From an uncultured Blautia sp. (lineage in GTDB: Bacteria > Bacillota > Clostridia > Lachnospirales > Lachnospiraceae), in contig CALCDJ010000078.1 in the NCBI GenBank assembly GCA_937900135.1, positions 128,585 to 192,584 of the forward strand: a stretch of DNA of 64,000 nt, given 5' to 3'. Positions within the stretch are counted from its first letter, which is position 1, and each line of letters starts with the position of its first letter. This document shows positions 1-8,435 of the stretch, piece by piece. The notes beneath the pieces are model-generated. The model did no database searches. It was not told the origin of the DNA and saw nothing but the letters and a program-made list of their open reading frames with translations. The translations under genes and the position numbers were made by a program.

Positions 1-787
1 TTATGGCCTCCCGGTAAAGATCTATGCGGGTAAGGCACTCTTCTGCCGCTGCCTGAATTACCGATTCTTCCTGTCCTTTCCTGCAGCCAATTCCCATGGT
101 TACTGCCTTTGGGACCACCTGCGCAGTAGTAAAAAAGGGCAGGCAGCCTTTATGTATAGTAACAGCAATCCCTATGGGAAGTTTTTTTCCTTTCTGTCCC
201 CCGGATTGCAGGGAGATCCCCTCCCGGTCACAGAGAACCAGTCCCTTTGGAAGGGCTTCAGAAAAAGAAAACTCACTGTAAAATCCAACCGGTTCTCCAG
301 CCAGAATCGCTGCAGATACTTCTTTGGTTGCTTTCATATGAAAAAGAGCGCAGCCATTCTTTTTTGCAAAGACATCCACCGCAAACCGCTCATGAAGATC
401 TGTGGCTGTAGTCACAATGGGAATGGCCCCCAATCCCTTTGCTGCTTCAAGGGCCAGTTCGTTAGCCCCTCCCAGGTGTCCGGAAAGAAGGGAAATCACA
501 TACGTTCCACATTCATCCACCACCAGCACCGCCGGATCTTTTGTTTTTTTCTCAATATAAGGAGCAATACTCCGCACCGCTATGCCGCAGGCGCCCACAA
601 AAATAATCCCCTCTGCACAGGTAAACTGCATGCCGGTCCATTCCTTCACACTTTCCCGGACAGAGTCCGGCAAATACCTGCTTTTTCCTTCCAGGGTCAC
701 TTCCATATTTTTTTCTTTTAAATGGGAAGCCAGACGGCTGGCAGTCTCCCAGCCGGTCAGGCTAAAGCAGATAATGGCAATCTTCAT
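1..787 (-). CDS. cbiG: CbiG, cobalt-precorrin 5A hydrolase (partial, runs off the left edge)
   Basis: CbiG opens the ring lactone of cobalt-precorrin-5A and releases acetaldehyde, a step unique to anaerobic cobalamin synthesis. The reading frame starts at the ATG at 787 behind an AGGGGA ribosome binding site and stays open to base 1, so about 262 residues are visible and the C-terminus is missing. The N-terminal domain carries the CbiG signatures FVGACGIAVRSIAPY and LLSGHLGGANELA. The C-terminal domain begins near residue 229 with TMGIGCRKG. It lies 18 bases after cbiF and belongs to the same riboswitch-controlled operon. The TTA at bases 1-3 is not in this frame. The identification rests on motifs and context. 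Confidence 0.9.
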   Translation of the reverse strand, partial: MKIAIICFSLTGWETASRLASHLKEKNMEVTLEGKSRYLPDSVRESVKEWTGMQFTCAEGIIFVGACGIAVRSIAPYIEKKTKDPAVLVVDECGTYVISLLSGHLGGANELALEAAKGLGAIPIVTTATDLHERFAVDVFAKKNGCALFHMKATKEVSAAILAGEPVGFYSEFSFSEALPKGLVLCDREGISLQSGGQKGKKLPIGIAVTIHKGCLPFFTTAQVVPKAVTMGIGCRKGQEESVIQAAAEECLTRIDLYREAI

Positions 788-805
788 ACGCTGCTTCCCC
801 TTTCT

Positions 806-1570
806 TTAGAGGGAATCCGTTCCCTTACGAAATTCCGTGGTAAAGCCTGGATCATACAGTTTGGAGCGATCGTAATGAGAAGCCTTTACTGCATCTCCAA
901 TAAGCATCAGCGCTGTTTTTGTAATGTTGTGTTCTTTTGCAGTCTGCGCCAGAGTTTCCACTGTACAAAGATAGGTTTCCTCTTCCGGCCAGGTTGCCTT
1001 ATAGACAATCGCTGTGGGAGTTTCCGGCCGATATCCTCCCTCAATCAGACGGCGGCTCAGTTCTTCCAGCATTCCTGTGCTTAAAAATACCACCATTGTG
1101 GCATTGTGCGCTGCAAAAGACTGAATGCTCTCCTTTTTCGGAACCGGTGTTCTTCCTTCCATTCTGGTAATAATCACACTCTGGGAGATATCCGGAAGTG
1201 TATATTCCAGGTTCAGCGCGCTGGCTGCGCCACAGAATGCACTGACACCGGGACAGGTATCATAAGGAATTCCTTTTTCGTCCAGAATATCCATCTGTTC
1301 CCGGATTGCTCCGTAAATACAAGGATCTCCTGTGTGGAGACGTACAACCATTTTCCCCTTCTCCTCTGCTTTTTCCATCACAGAGATTACTTCCTCCAGC
1401 GTCATTTTTGCGCTGTTATAAATGGTGCACACATCCTTGCTGTATTCCAGCAGCTTGGGATTTACCAGGGAACCTGCATAAATAATCACATCTGCCTCTT
1501 CTAAATACTGTTTTCCTCTTACGGTAATGAGATCCGGTGCCCCCGGTCCTGCTCCTACAAAATGTACCAT
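806..1570 (-). CDS. cbiF: Cobalt-precorrin-4 C11-methyltransferase (CbiF/CobM)
   Basis: This 254-residue enzyme transfers a methyl group from S-adenosylmethionine to C11 of cobalt-precorrin-4 in the cytoplasm. It has the tetrapyrrole methylase fold. The SAM-binding glycine-rich start GAGPGAPDLITVRG lies at residues 6-19, LHTGDPCIYGA lies mid-protein and PGVSAFCGAAS follows it. Length and motifs fit CbiF/CobM rather than CbiL or CbiH. An AGGAGAAG ribosome binding site precedes the ATG at 1570. It lies 46 bases after cbiD and 18 bases before cbiG, in one operon. The pairing with CbiD and CbiG means the oxygen-independent (early cobalt) route. Confidence 0.94.
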   Translation of the reverse strand: MVHFVGAGPGAPDLITVRGKQYLEEADVIIYAGSLVNPKLLEYSKDVCTIYNSAKMTLEEVISVMEKAEEKGKMVVRLHTGDPCIYGAIREQMDILDEKGIPYDTCPGVSAFCGAASALNLEYTLPDISQSVIITRMEGRTPVPKKESIQSFAAHNATMVVFLSTGMLEELSRRLIEGGYRPETPTAIVYKATWPEEETYLCTVETLAQTAKEHNITKTALMLIGDAVKASHYDRSKLYDPGFTTEFRKGTDSL

Positions 1571-1616
1571 TGTCTTCTTCTCCTTTATTTTCTGCTCTTT
1601 TTATTTTCAGATTTTA

Positions 1617-2837
1617 TTATTTTCCACGCAGTCTCTGCTCCTGCTGCTGTAAGGCATGCATCAGCGCTTCCGCATCCGGGCTCTGCCCAAGCCATCCCTT
1701 TTCGTTGGAAAAGATCACTGCTCCCAGTTGAATCTGTTCATAAGAACGATGATCCAGATAGAACTGGATTCTTTGGGTAAGGTCTTTCATGGCTGGCTGC
1801 AGAAGATCATTCTTTTCCAGAATTTCCAACGCCTCATCTGTGGTCTGACAATCCAGTATGGCCTTTGCACAGGAAAGCGTGCCTCCTGCCCGAATGGCAT
1901 TGGATGCCAGGATTTCCATACGTCCATCTGCGCTGTGGGAATGGGTATTCATAATTCCGGCTCCCACCTTTACAAATTTTCCTATATGGGCCACAAAAAG
2001 AATCCCCTTCACGCCCAGATTTACTGCCATATCAATGGTTTCTCCCACATAGTTGCTGCATTTGATATTCCGCTCAAACGGAAGATTTCCATGCTTCTTC
2101 AGATACTCCGCACCGTAATTTCCCGGTGTAACCAGAAGATATGTCTCTCCCTGAGCCACATGCTGGCGCATTTCTACGCCAATACTTTCAATCAATGCCT
2201 TTTCACTCATAGGCTCCACAATTCCCGTGGTTCCCAGAATCGAGATTCCTCCCTGGATTCCAAGTCGGGGATTAAAAGTCCGTTTTCCTCTTTCTTCCCC
2301 CTCTGGGACATAAATCGTAAGGAGCAGAGTTCCCTTACCTCCATATCTGGAAACTGCCTCGTGAACTTCCTGAAAAATCATGGCTCTTGGTACCTTATTG
2401 ATTGCCGGTTCCCCTATCTTCTGCGTAAGTCCAGGCTTTGTCACTCGACCAACGCCCACGCCGCCCCGCAGGATCACCTGAAAGCCTTCCACCTCTTTTA
2501 TGAAATCTCCTGGCTGCGCCTCTTCTTCTGTGGAATCCATTCGCTGTGCTTTTGCATAAATCCAAAGACCATGGGTGGTATCCGGATCATCTCCCCCGTC
2601 CTTTTCCACGGCACAGCTCACTTCCTGTTCTTTCTGGCACACATCCTTTAATTCCAGGAACAAAGGAATTCCCTTAGGGGTCATCAAGGTCACTTCTGAA
2701 AGAGACTTCCCTCCCAGAAGCATTTCCACCGCTCCCTTTACTGCGGCAGCTGCACAGGAACCAGTGGTATACCCAAAGCGCATTTTTTTCTGATTTCGGA
2801 TCACATAGTAATCTTCCAGCCCATTTTTTCTGTCCAT
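1617..2837 (-). CDS. cbiD: Cobalt-precorrin-5B C1-methyltransferase CbiD
   Basis: CbiD methylates C1 of the corrin ring in anaerobic cobalamin synthesis. I place the start at the ATG at 2837 (406 residues). It is preceded by AGGAAAGGG, and the family signature FGYTTGSCAAAA begins near residue 20, as is normal. An in-frame extension up to 3074 exists but covers the riboswitch and terminator, so it is leader RNA. Further family stretches are GGVGVGRVTKPGL and PAINKVPRAMI in the first half, and the late NTHSHSADGRMEI. It is the first gene of the cbiD-cbiF-cbiG operon and the one directly governed by the upstream riboswitch. Confidence 0.95.
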   Translation of the reverse strand: MDRKNGLEDYYVIRNQKKMRFGYTTGSCAAAAVKGAVEMLLGGKSLSEVTLMTPKGIPLFLELKDVCQKEQEVSCAVEKDGGDDPDTTHGLWIYAKAQRMDSTEEEAQPGDFIKEVEGFQVILRGGVGVGRVTKPGLTQKIGEPAINKVPRAMIFQEVHEAVSRYGGKGTLLLTIYVPEGEERGKRTFNPRLGIQGGISILGTTGIVEPMSEKALIESIGVEMRQHVAQGETYLLVTPGNYGAEYLKKHGNLPFERNIKCSNYVGETIDMAVNLGVKGILFVAHIGKFVKVGAGIMNTHSHSADGRMEILASNAIRAGGTLSCAKAILDCQTTDEALEILEKNDLLQPAMKDLTQRIQFYLDHRSYEQIQLGAVIFSNEKGWLGQSPDAEALMHALQQQEQRLRGK

Positions 2838-2853
2838 GATTTCCCTTTCCTGT

Positions 2854-2890
2854 AAAAAAAAGAAGTTTTGTTGAAGGCAACAAAACTTCT
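2854..2890 (-). terminator. Intrinsic terminator in the cbiD leader (riboswitch expression platform)
   Basis: A 12-bp perfect stem (2862-2873 with 2878-2889, four-base loop) is followed on the minus strand by eight U residues, ending about 17 bases before the cbiD start. Being upstream of the gene and downstream of the cobalamin aptamer, it is the expected off-switch that forms when the riboswitch binds its ligand. Confidence 0.9.
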
Positions 2891-2910
2891 GATTCTCAAT
2901 GAATAGAAAT

Positions 2911-3026
2911 AGAAAGCTCCCGGTTGCCGCAGGCTCTTTCTGTTCGCATAAAAAGGTATCCAGTATCTGGCTTTTACAGTAACGGACTTGCGCAGGACTT
3001 TCAACTGCTTCCTGAAAATACCTTTT
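2911..3026 (-). promoter_or_regulatory. Cobalamin riboswitch (B12 element)
   Basis: On the minus strand the outer stem AAAAGGTA (3019-3026) pairs with TACCTTTT (2951-2958). The core between them contains AAGTCC and the conserved TTACTGT stretch, followed by GCCAGATACTGGATACC, which resembles the B12 box. A separate hairpin at 2912-2940 with a GC-rich loop matches the position of the kissing partner usual in this class. The element sits between a consensus promoter and a terminator ahead of a cobalamin synthesis operon. I recognised it by pattern and context. A covariance-model search with the Rfam cobalamin family would confirm it. Confidence 0.85.
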
Positions 3027-3045
3027 CTTTTTTATTCCGTTCTTT

Positions 3046-3074
3046 ATTATATTCTTTCCCCCTATAAAAGTCAA
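3046..3074 (-). promoter_or_regulatory. Sigma-A type promoter of the cbi operon
   Basis: The -35 box TTGACT (3069-3074) and the -10 box TATAAT (3046-3051) are 17 bases apart, giving a start near 3039. This places the whole riboswitch within the transcribed leader. Confidence 0.85.
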
Positions 3075-3191
3075 TTCTTATGGCTCATTTCACCGGAAAA
3101 ACCCACGTTTCCCCACATTTCCATTCCAGCTTCGGAAGTTCTGGCAATTTCAGCCAGGACATGGTACACTAAAAGTTACGAATCAATATCC

Positions 3192-3208
3192 GGCATGAAT
3201 TTCATGCC
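3192..3208. repeat. Short perfect inverted repeat before the pseudouridine synthase gene
   Basis: GGCATGAA (3192-3199) and TTCATGCC (3201-3208) are perfect inverted copies separated by one base. They end three bases before the AAGGAG ribosome binding site of the next gene. This could be an operator or an RNA hairpin near the ribosome binding site. The function is unknown. Confidence 0.5.
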
Positions 3209-3223
3209 TGCAAGGAGTACCCC

Positions 3224-4126
3224 ATGGATCGAATCTTTACTTATGAAATCCAGGAAGAAGAACAGGAAATGGAACTTCTTTCCTTCCTGCGTTCCCGCGG
3301 CTTTTCCCGCCACATTCTTACTGCCATGAAGGCAGACAAACAGGCCATCTGTTTAAATGGAGAGCGGGGATTTGGACACAGACTTCTGAAAAAAGGAGAT
3401 CATCTCTCCATCCGTCTTCTGGAAACAGAGGCTTCTCCCCATATCCTGCCCAAACACCTTCCTGTTTCTATTCTATATGAAGATGAAGACCTTCTGGTCG
3501 TCAATAAACCTTCCAATATGCCCATTCATCCCTCCCAGGGGAATTACGAAAACACCCTGGCAAATGCAGTGGCTTATTATTACGCTTCCCAGGGAAAGAC
3601 CTTTATCTTTCGCTGCATCAACCGATTGGACCGGGACACCACCGGCGCCCTAATCCTTGCCAAAAATGCGTTAAGCGCCGCCATTCTTTCCAGCCAGATG
3701 AAAAACCGACAGATTCACCGCACCTATCTGGCTCTGGCTGAGGGAAAAACCCCTTCTCAGGGAACCATCTCTGCACCTATCGCCAGAGTTTCCGGTTCCA
3801 CCATAGAACGGGAAGTCAGCCTGGAAAACGGAGCACCTGCGGTGACGCACTTTGAACGGCTGGATTATCAAAACAACCTGTCTCTCATTGCCCTTCGTCT
3901 GGAAACCGGACGTACCCATCAGATCCGTGTACATATGCGCCATCTGGGCTACCCCCTTCCCGGTGATTATCTGTATCACCCATCCTATGAAAAAATACAG
4001 AGACAGGCGCTCCATTCCTTTCAACTGGAGTTTCTGCATCCCATTACCGGTGAGCCTTTGTTGTTCACGGCTCCGGTTCCGGAGGATTTTATACTTGCAT
4101 TTCACAAAGGAGGATCTAAAAAATGA
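3224..4126 (+). CDS. RluA-family pseudouridine synthase
   Basis: A 300-residue enzyme that converts uridine to pseudouridine in rRNA or tRNA. The N-terminal part (about residues 15-75) is S4-like. The catalytic motif NRLDRDTTG, whose second aspartate is the usual nucleophile, lies near residues 130-138. RTHQIRVHMRHLGYPLPGD, typical of RluA/RluD proteins, lies near residue 230. The ATG at 3224 follows AAGGAG at a good distance. The exact RNA target cannot be told from sequence. Its stop overlaps the start of the next gene by four bases (ATGA), so the two are translated together although their functions look unrelated. Confidence 0.9.
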   Translation: MDRIFTYEIQEEEQEMELLSFLRSRGFSRHILTAMKADKQAICLNGERGFGHRLLKKGDHLSIRLLETEASPHILPKHLPVSILYEDEDLLVVNKPSNMPIHPSQGNYENTLANAVAYYYASQGKTFIFRCINRLDRDTTGALILAKNALSAAILSSQMKNRQIHRTYLALAEGKTPSQGTISAPIARVSGSTIEREVSLENGAPAVTHFERLDYQNNLSLIALRLETGRTHQIRVHMRHLGYPLPGDYLYHPSYEKIQRQALHSFQLEFLHPITGEPLLFTAPVPEDFILAFHKGGSKK

Positions 4127-5481
4127 ACCAGAAAACAGCTCAGGGAAACCAGATCATCGAAGGTGTGATCTGGAAGCAGCTTCTTTTCTTTTTCTTTCCC
4201 ATTCTTTTGGGAACTTTTTTTCAGCAGTTTTATAACACCATCGACTCAGTTGTGGTTGGCCGTTATGTAGGGAAGGCCGCTCTCGCCAGTGTGGCCGGCT
4301 CTGCTGGAATGATCGTCAACCTGGTAGTTGGATTTTTTACCGGACTGGCGGCCGGCGCCGGTGTCATCATTTCTCAGTTTTACGGCGCCAGAGACCAGCG
4401 AAACCTAAACGAAAGTATCCACACTGCCTATGCCTTTTCCCTTGTGGGAAGCGTCCTGGTTATGATTGCGGGAATCCTGTCTGCCCGACCGGTTCTTCTT
4501 GCCATGAACACACCTACGGAGCTGATCCCGGATTCCACCCTTTATCTGCAGATTTATTTTGGCGGAATTGTGTTCGTATTCATCTATAACATTGGCTCCG
4601 GAATTCTCCGCGCACTGGGAGATTCCAGACGGCCGCTGAATTACCTGATTGTCTGCTGCCTTTTAAATATTGTTCTTGACTTTGTTATGGTACTGATCTT
4701 TCGTCTGGGCGTTGCCGGTGTCGCCATTGCCACAGTGATCGCCCAGGCAGTAAGCGCCATCCTCGTTACCCGGGCGCTTATGACATCCAAAGACATTTAT
4801 CGCCTTTCCTTAAAAAAGATCCGTTTTCACACAAGGGTTTTGAAGTCTCAGCTTTATGTGGGGCTTCCCGGAGGGCTTCAGTCTACCATGTATAATCTGT
4901 CCAACATCATCATTCAGGCAGCTATCAATGTGTACGGAACAGATACAGCGGCTGCATGGGCAGCCTATGGCAAACTGGACGCTATTTTCTGGATGGTGAG
5001 CGCTGCCTTTGGTGTTGCCATCACCACCTTTGTGGGACAAAATTATGGTGCCGGCAAACATGACCGAATCAGAAAAAGCGTGCGTATCTGTCTTGGCATG
5101 GATTTTGTGGTTTCTGTTTTTCTTTCCCTCTTTCTCATCCTGCTGCGCTATCCCCTGTTCCAGATTTTTACAGGAGACCCGGCAGTCATTGAGATTGGGG
5201 CAGATATGCTCATGCTCATTACTCCCTGCTACGCCACCTTTGTCTTTATTGAAATCCTTTCCAGCGCCCTTCGGGGAATGAGTGATGTAATCATGCCCAT
5301 GCTTCTTACCATGTTTGGAGTGTGTTTTCTTCGTATAGCCTGGATTTTCTTTGTTGTACCACTCCATCCAACCCTTCATATGGTCATTTTCAATTATCCG
5401 GTTACCTGGATTACCACTTCCATACTTTTTATCATTTATTATCTGTACCGGAGAAAAAAAATGGGTCTTTCAAGCAGATAA
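4123..5481 (+). CDS. MATE family multidrug/metabolite efflux transporter
   Basis: A 452-residue integral membrane protein with about twelve hydrophobic segments and the two-fold repeat of MATE (NorM/DinF-like) exporters, which use a sodium or proton gradient. Typical N-terminal text is FFQQFYNTIDSVVVGRYVG, and the second half has VGQNYGAGKHDRI. The start overlaps the stop of the pseudouridine synthase gene, and an AAAGGAGG site lies within that gene's end. A strong terminator follows. The substrate is unknown. Confidence 0.92.
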   Translation: MNQKTAQGNQIIEGVIWKQLLFFFFPILLGTFFQQFYNTIDSVVVGRYVGKAALASVAGSAGMIVNLVVGFFTGLAAGAGVIISQFYGARDQRNLNESIHTAYAFSLVGSVLVMIAGILSARPVLLAMNTPTELIPDSTLYLQIYFGGIVFVFIYNIGSGILRALGDSRRPLNYLIVCCLLNIVLDFVMVLIFRLGVAGVAIATVIAQAVSAILVTRALMTSKDIYRLSLKKIRFHTRVLKSQLYVGLPGGLQSTMYNLSNIIIQAAINVYGTDTAAAWAAYGKLDAIFWMVSAAFGVAITTFVGQNYGAGKHDRIRKSVRICLGMDFVVSVFLSLFLILLRYPLFQIFTGDPAVIEIGADMLMLITPCYATFVFIEILSSALRGMSDVIMPMLLTMFGVCFLRIAWIFFVVPLHPTLHMVIFNYPVTWITTSILFIIYYLYRRKKMGLSSR

Positions 5482-5487
5482 AAAAAG

Positions 5488-5525
5488 GAACAGCCTCTCT
5501 CATAAAAAGAAAGGCTGTTCTTTTT
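5488..5525. terminator. Bidirectional terminator between MATE and coaX
   Basis: GAACAGCCT (5488-5496) pairs with AGGCTGTTC (5512-5520). A T-run follows on the plus strand and A-rich sequence precedes it, so it can serve both converging genes. Confidence 0.85.
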
Positions 5526-5537
5526 GTGTTCGTTTTT

Positions 5538-6314
5538 TCAGATACCGGCAGGTCTGTTCTTTTTATAGATGGCAAGCAACCCCTTCAGAAGAAGGTCTTC
5601 ATCCAGAATGATCTCCCGCTTGCAGTGAGGAATGATTTTTTTTGCCAGTCCTCCTGTGGCGATGATGGTTGCTTTCTGTCCCAGTTCTTCTTCAATCCGG
5701 TCAATAATTCCATCCATTGCAGCCGCATTGCTGTAAAGAATGCCGCTCTTCATACATTCGATGGTGTTTTTCCCAATGATCTTTTTTGGGGGATCAATGC
5801 TGATGCCGCTTAACTGGGAGGCCCTGGAGGTCAAAGCATCCAGGGAAATCCGTACTCCAGGAAGGATCATGCCACCAATGTAATTTTTTTTGTGATCCAC
5901 CACTGAAACGGTGGTTGCAGTTCCCATGTCAAAAATAATCAGGGGAACCTGATATTCTGCAATTCCGGCAACTGCATCAGCCACCAGATCTGCCCCCAGC
6001 TGTCCTGGCTGGTCCATCATGATATTCAGACCGGTCCGAATCCCAGGTCCCAGAACAAGAACCTCTTTTTTCAGGATCTTTTCTGCTGCCAGACGGGCAA
6101 TGTTGGTAATCTGAGGAACCACAGATGAAATGATGCAGCCCTCAATATCTGTTCTCTTAATGTGATAAATATCCAATACTGTCTTGAGATCCACCGCATA
6201 TTCCAGCTCTGTCTTTGTCCGGACTGTGGAGAGCCGTTCAATAAAATATGTTTTTTCCTGGTCAATACCGCCCACAACAATATTGGTATTGCCAATGTCA
6301 ATTGCAAGAATCAT
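5538..6314 (-). CDS. coaX: Type III pantothenate kinase CoaX
   Basis: A 258-residue kinase that phosphorylates pantothenate, the first step of coenzyme A synthesis. The phosphate-binding motif DIGNTNIVVG lies at residues 5-14. GQLGADLVADA, holding the catalytic aspartate, lies near residue 105, DMGTATTVSVV near 125, and the substrate motif GGMILPGVRIS follows. Length is normal for the family. It lies 18 bases after a pantothenate-type ECF transporter gene and in the same direction as coaBC. The three genes thus cover vitamin uptake and the first steps of coenzyme A synthesis. Confidence 0.95.
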   Translation of the reverse strand: MILAIDIGNTNIVVGGIDQEKTYFIERLSTVRTKTELEYAVDLKTVLDIYHIKRTDIEGCIISSVVPQITNIARLAAEKILKKEVLVLGPGIRTGLNIMMDQPGQLGADLVADAVAGIAEYQVPLIIFDMGTATTVSVVDHKKNYIGGMILPGVRISLDALTSRASQLSGISIDPPKKIIGKNTIECMKSGILYSNAAAMDGIIDRIEEELGQKATIIATGGLAKKIIPHCKREIILDEDLLLKGLLAIYKKNRPAGI

Positions 6315-6332
6315 AAAACATCCACCTATCTG

Positions 6333-6983
6333 TTATTCTCCTACTGAAACCGGAGTAAGCACACTTCGATATACTTTTAATAAAGCCTTGCCCAGCGCTG
6401 TGACAAGAACAGCTGCCGCAATGGCCTCCGGAATTCCGGATGCAGTGACTGTTCCCATAATCAGTCCAAAAACTGCTGTGGAAGCCACATTTTTCGCCTG
6501 AGCATACTGCTGTGCAAACAAAACATAAATACTTCCCATTACCATGACCGTATTGACCATGGAGCCCACAAAACCTGTGATGATCAAAGCAATGTAGGAA
6601 TTGGTCTTCCATTTTTTCAAAAGAATCCAAAGCCATCCGGCAACTACACCGATCAGTACGCGGCAGCCCACGGAAACCCAGATTGCCTTTAAAACCCCGC
6701 TAAATCCGGTGGTACTCAAAAATGGAGAGAAGGCAAAGGAAAGAAGTGTTGGAGCCATCGTGTTGCTGATCAGAGAGCAGATTCCAAAGGTAGCTCCCAG
6801 AATTGCGCCGGCTGCTGGTCCCAGAAGGATCGCGCCTACGATGACCGGAATATGTACAGTTGTCGCCTTAATAATTGGCAGCTGGATCATTCCCAGCGGC
6901 GTATTGGCCAAAAGAATTACAATGGCTGCCATAAGTGCCACACTGACCATCCAACGAGTGTCTTTTTTGATTGTTGTTTTCAT
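6333..6983 (-). CDS. panT: ECF transporter substrate-binding (S) component, probably for pantothenate
   Basis: A 216-residue membrane protein with about six hydrophobic segments. It starts with charged residues and then VALMAAIVILLANTPLG. It has the S-component style stretches HIPVIVGAILLGPAAGAILG and a long glycine/alanine-rich end. S components bind a vitamin and dock with a shared EcfA/EcfA'/EcfT module encoded elsewhere. Its place between coaBC and coaX makes pantothenate the best substrate guess. That assignment is inference from context. An AGGAGG site precedes the ATG. Confidence 0.85.
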   Translation of the reverse strand: MKTTIKKDTRWMVSVALMAAIVILLANTPLGMIQLPIIKATTVHIPVIVGAILLGPAAGAILGATFGICSLISNTMAPTLLSFAFSPFLSTTGFSGVLKAIWVSVGCRVLIGVVAGWLWILLKKWKTNSYIALIITGFVGSMVNTVMVMGSIYVLFAQQYAQAKNVASTAVFGLIMGTVTASGIPEAIAAAVLVTALGKALLKVYRSVLTPVSVGE

Positions 6984-7038
6984 TTTTTTCCTCCTTGTTA
7001 TCGTTCCATAAAAATGGATACAATACAGTTACTTTTTG

Positions 7039-8256
7039 TTACTGTTCCCAGCAACAGGGGATTCCTTCCATCATGGAAAGAATTTTATCCAGGATTTTAA
7101 AAGCTGCCTCCTCCTTACTCATCAGCTGGAGTGAAACGTCTTCTTCCTGTGTAATCAGGGTAATCACATTGGTATCGCCCTGGAATCCGGCGCCTTCCAC
7201 CTTTAAATTATTGGCGGCAACCATATCCAGATTTTTCTTTACCAGTTTTTCCCTGGAATTACCGATCATATTCTGGGTTTCCATAGAAAACCCACACAAA
7301 AACTGTCCCGGACGCTTGTGAGCACCCAGATATTTCAGGATGTCGTCTGTGCGTTCCAGTTCAATTGCCATCTGGCCGTCTTTTTTCTTCACCTTTTCCT
7401 GGCTGACTTCCCTTGGACGGTAATCTGCCACTGCAGCTGCCTTAATAATGATGTCCTGCTCTTCACTCACCGAAGTAACGGCTTCAAACATCTCTCGGGC
7501 GCTGATCACCGGAACCACATGAACAAAAGGCGGCGGTTCCATGGAGACAGGTCCGCTTACCAACGTCACCTCTGCGCCTCGAAGCATAGCCATTTTGGCC
7601 AGGGCATAGCCCATCTTTCCAGAGGAATGGTTGGTGATATAACGCACCGGATCAATGGCTTCCTGAGTGGGACCTGCTGTTACAAGAACTTTTTTTCCTT
7701 TCAGATCTTTTTCGTAAGCGATTTCCCTCAGTACATATGGAAGCAAATCTGACGGTTCCGGCATCTTTCCTGCTCCGGTATCTCCACAGGCAAGGTATCC
7801 CACAGCCGGCTGGATCACTTCATATCCATAGTACATCAGTTTCTTCAAATTGTCCTGCACCACCGGATTTTCAAACATATTGGTATTCATGGCCGGGGCA
7901 ATGCATTTATGGCATTTACAGGCCATCACCGTAGTGGTAAGCATATCGTCTGCCAGACCATTGGCCAGCTTGCCGATCACATTGGCGCTTGCCGGAGCAA
8001 TCATCACCACATCTGCTTTTTTTGCAATGGACACATGCTCCACCTGGAACTGAAAATTCCGGTCAAAGGTATCCACCAGACATTTGTTTCCAGTGAGAGA
8101 TTCAAAGGTAATGGGGGTGATAAACTCCGTCGCATTCCGGGTCATAAGCACATGAACATCTGCATGAAGTTTTTTCAGTGCACTGGCCAGATACGCAGTT
8201 TTATATGCGGCTATACTTCCGGTTACTCCCAGAAGAACCGTTTTTCCTTTCAGCAT
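7039..8256 (-). CDS. coaBC: Bifunctional phosphopantothenoylcysteine decarboxylase/phosphopantothenate-cysteine ligase
   Basis: A 405-residue two-domain enzyme for steps two and three of coenzyme A synthesis. The N-terminal CoaC flavoprotein domain (about 1-175) starts with LLGVTGSIAAYK, has PAMNTNMFENP near residue 105 and the catalytic cysteine in GYLACGDTGAGKM. The CoaB ligase domain (about 185-405) starts with KVLVTAGPTQEAIDPVRYI and has TNHSSGKMG. It is the first gene of the coaBC-panT-coaX group, with 55 bases to panT. Confidence 0.96.
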   Translation of the reverse strand: MLKGKTVLLGVTGSIAAYKTAYLASALKKLHADVHVLMTRNATEFITPITFESLTGNKCLVDTFDRNFQFQVEHVSIAKKADVVMIAPASANVIGKLANGLADDMLTTTVMACKCHKCIAPAMNTNMFENPVVQDNLKKLMYYGYEVIQPAVGYLACGDTGAGKMPEPSDLLPYVLREIAYEKDLKGKKVLVTAGPTQEAIDPVRYITNHSSGKMGYALAKMAMLRGAEVTLVSGPVSMEPPPFVHVVPVISAREMFEAVTSVSEEQDIIIKAAAVADYRPREVSQEKVKKKDGQMAIELERTDDILKYLGAHKRPGQFLCGFSMETQNMIGNSREKLVKKNLDMVAANNLKVEGAGFQGDTNVITLITQEEDVSLQLMSKEEAAFKILDKILSMMEGIPCCWEQ

Positions 8257-8435
8257 ATGGCACTCCTTCCTTGTTTTGTCTGTTGTATTATAGAACAGAT
8301 TAATTCTGGAATCAATGGATTTTTCTTCGTGTTTTCATTTTTGTACACCATTTTTTCCGATTTATTCGTTATAATAAAGATATTCATGGCTGCAGAAGCC
8401 TTTTCTTCTCAGCCAGATTGGAGGAATCAGTATTC

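Noticed and set aside
152..721. Open frame of 189 codons opposite cbiG
   Set aside because: Shadow frame. The minus strand encodes recognisable CbiG across the whole stretch.
1656..2651. Open frame of 331 codons opposite cbiD
   Set aside because: Shadow of a real gene. It lies antisense to the clear CbiD sequence and shows no family features.
2838..3074. In-frame N-terminal extension of CbiD
   Set aside because: It covers the riboswitch and terminator, has no ribosome site, and the family start fits the ATG at 2837.
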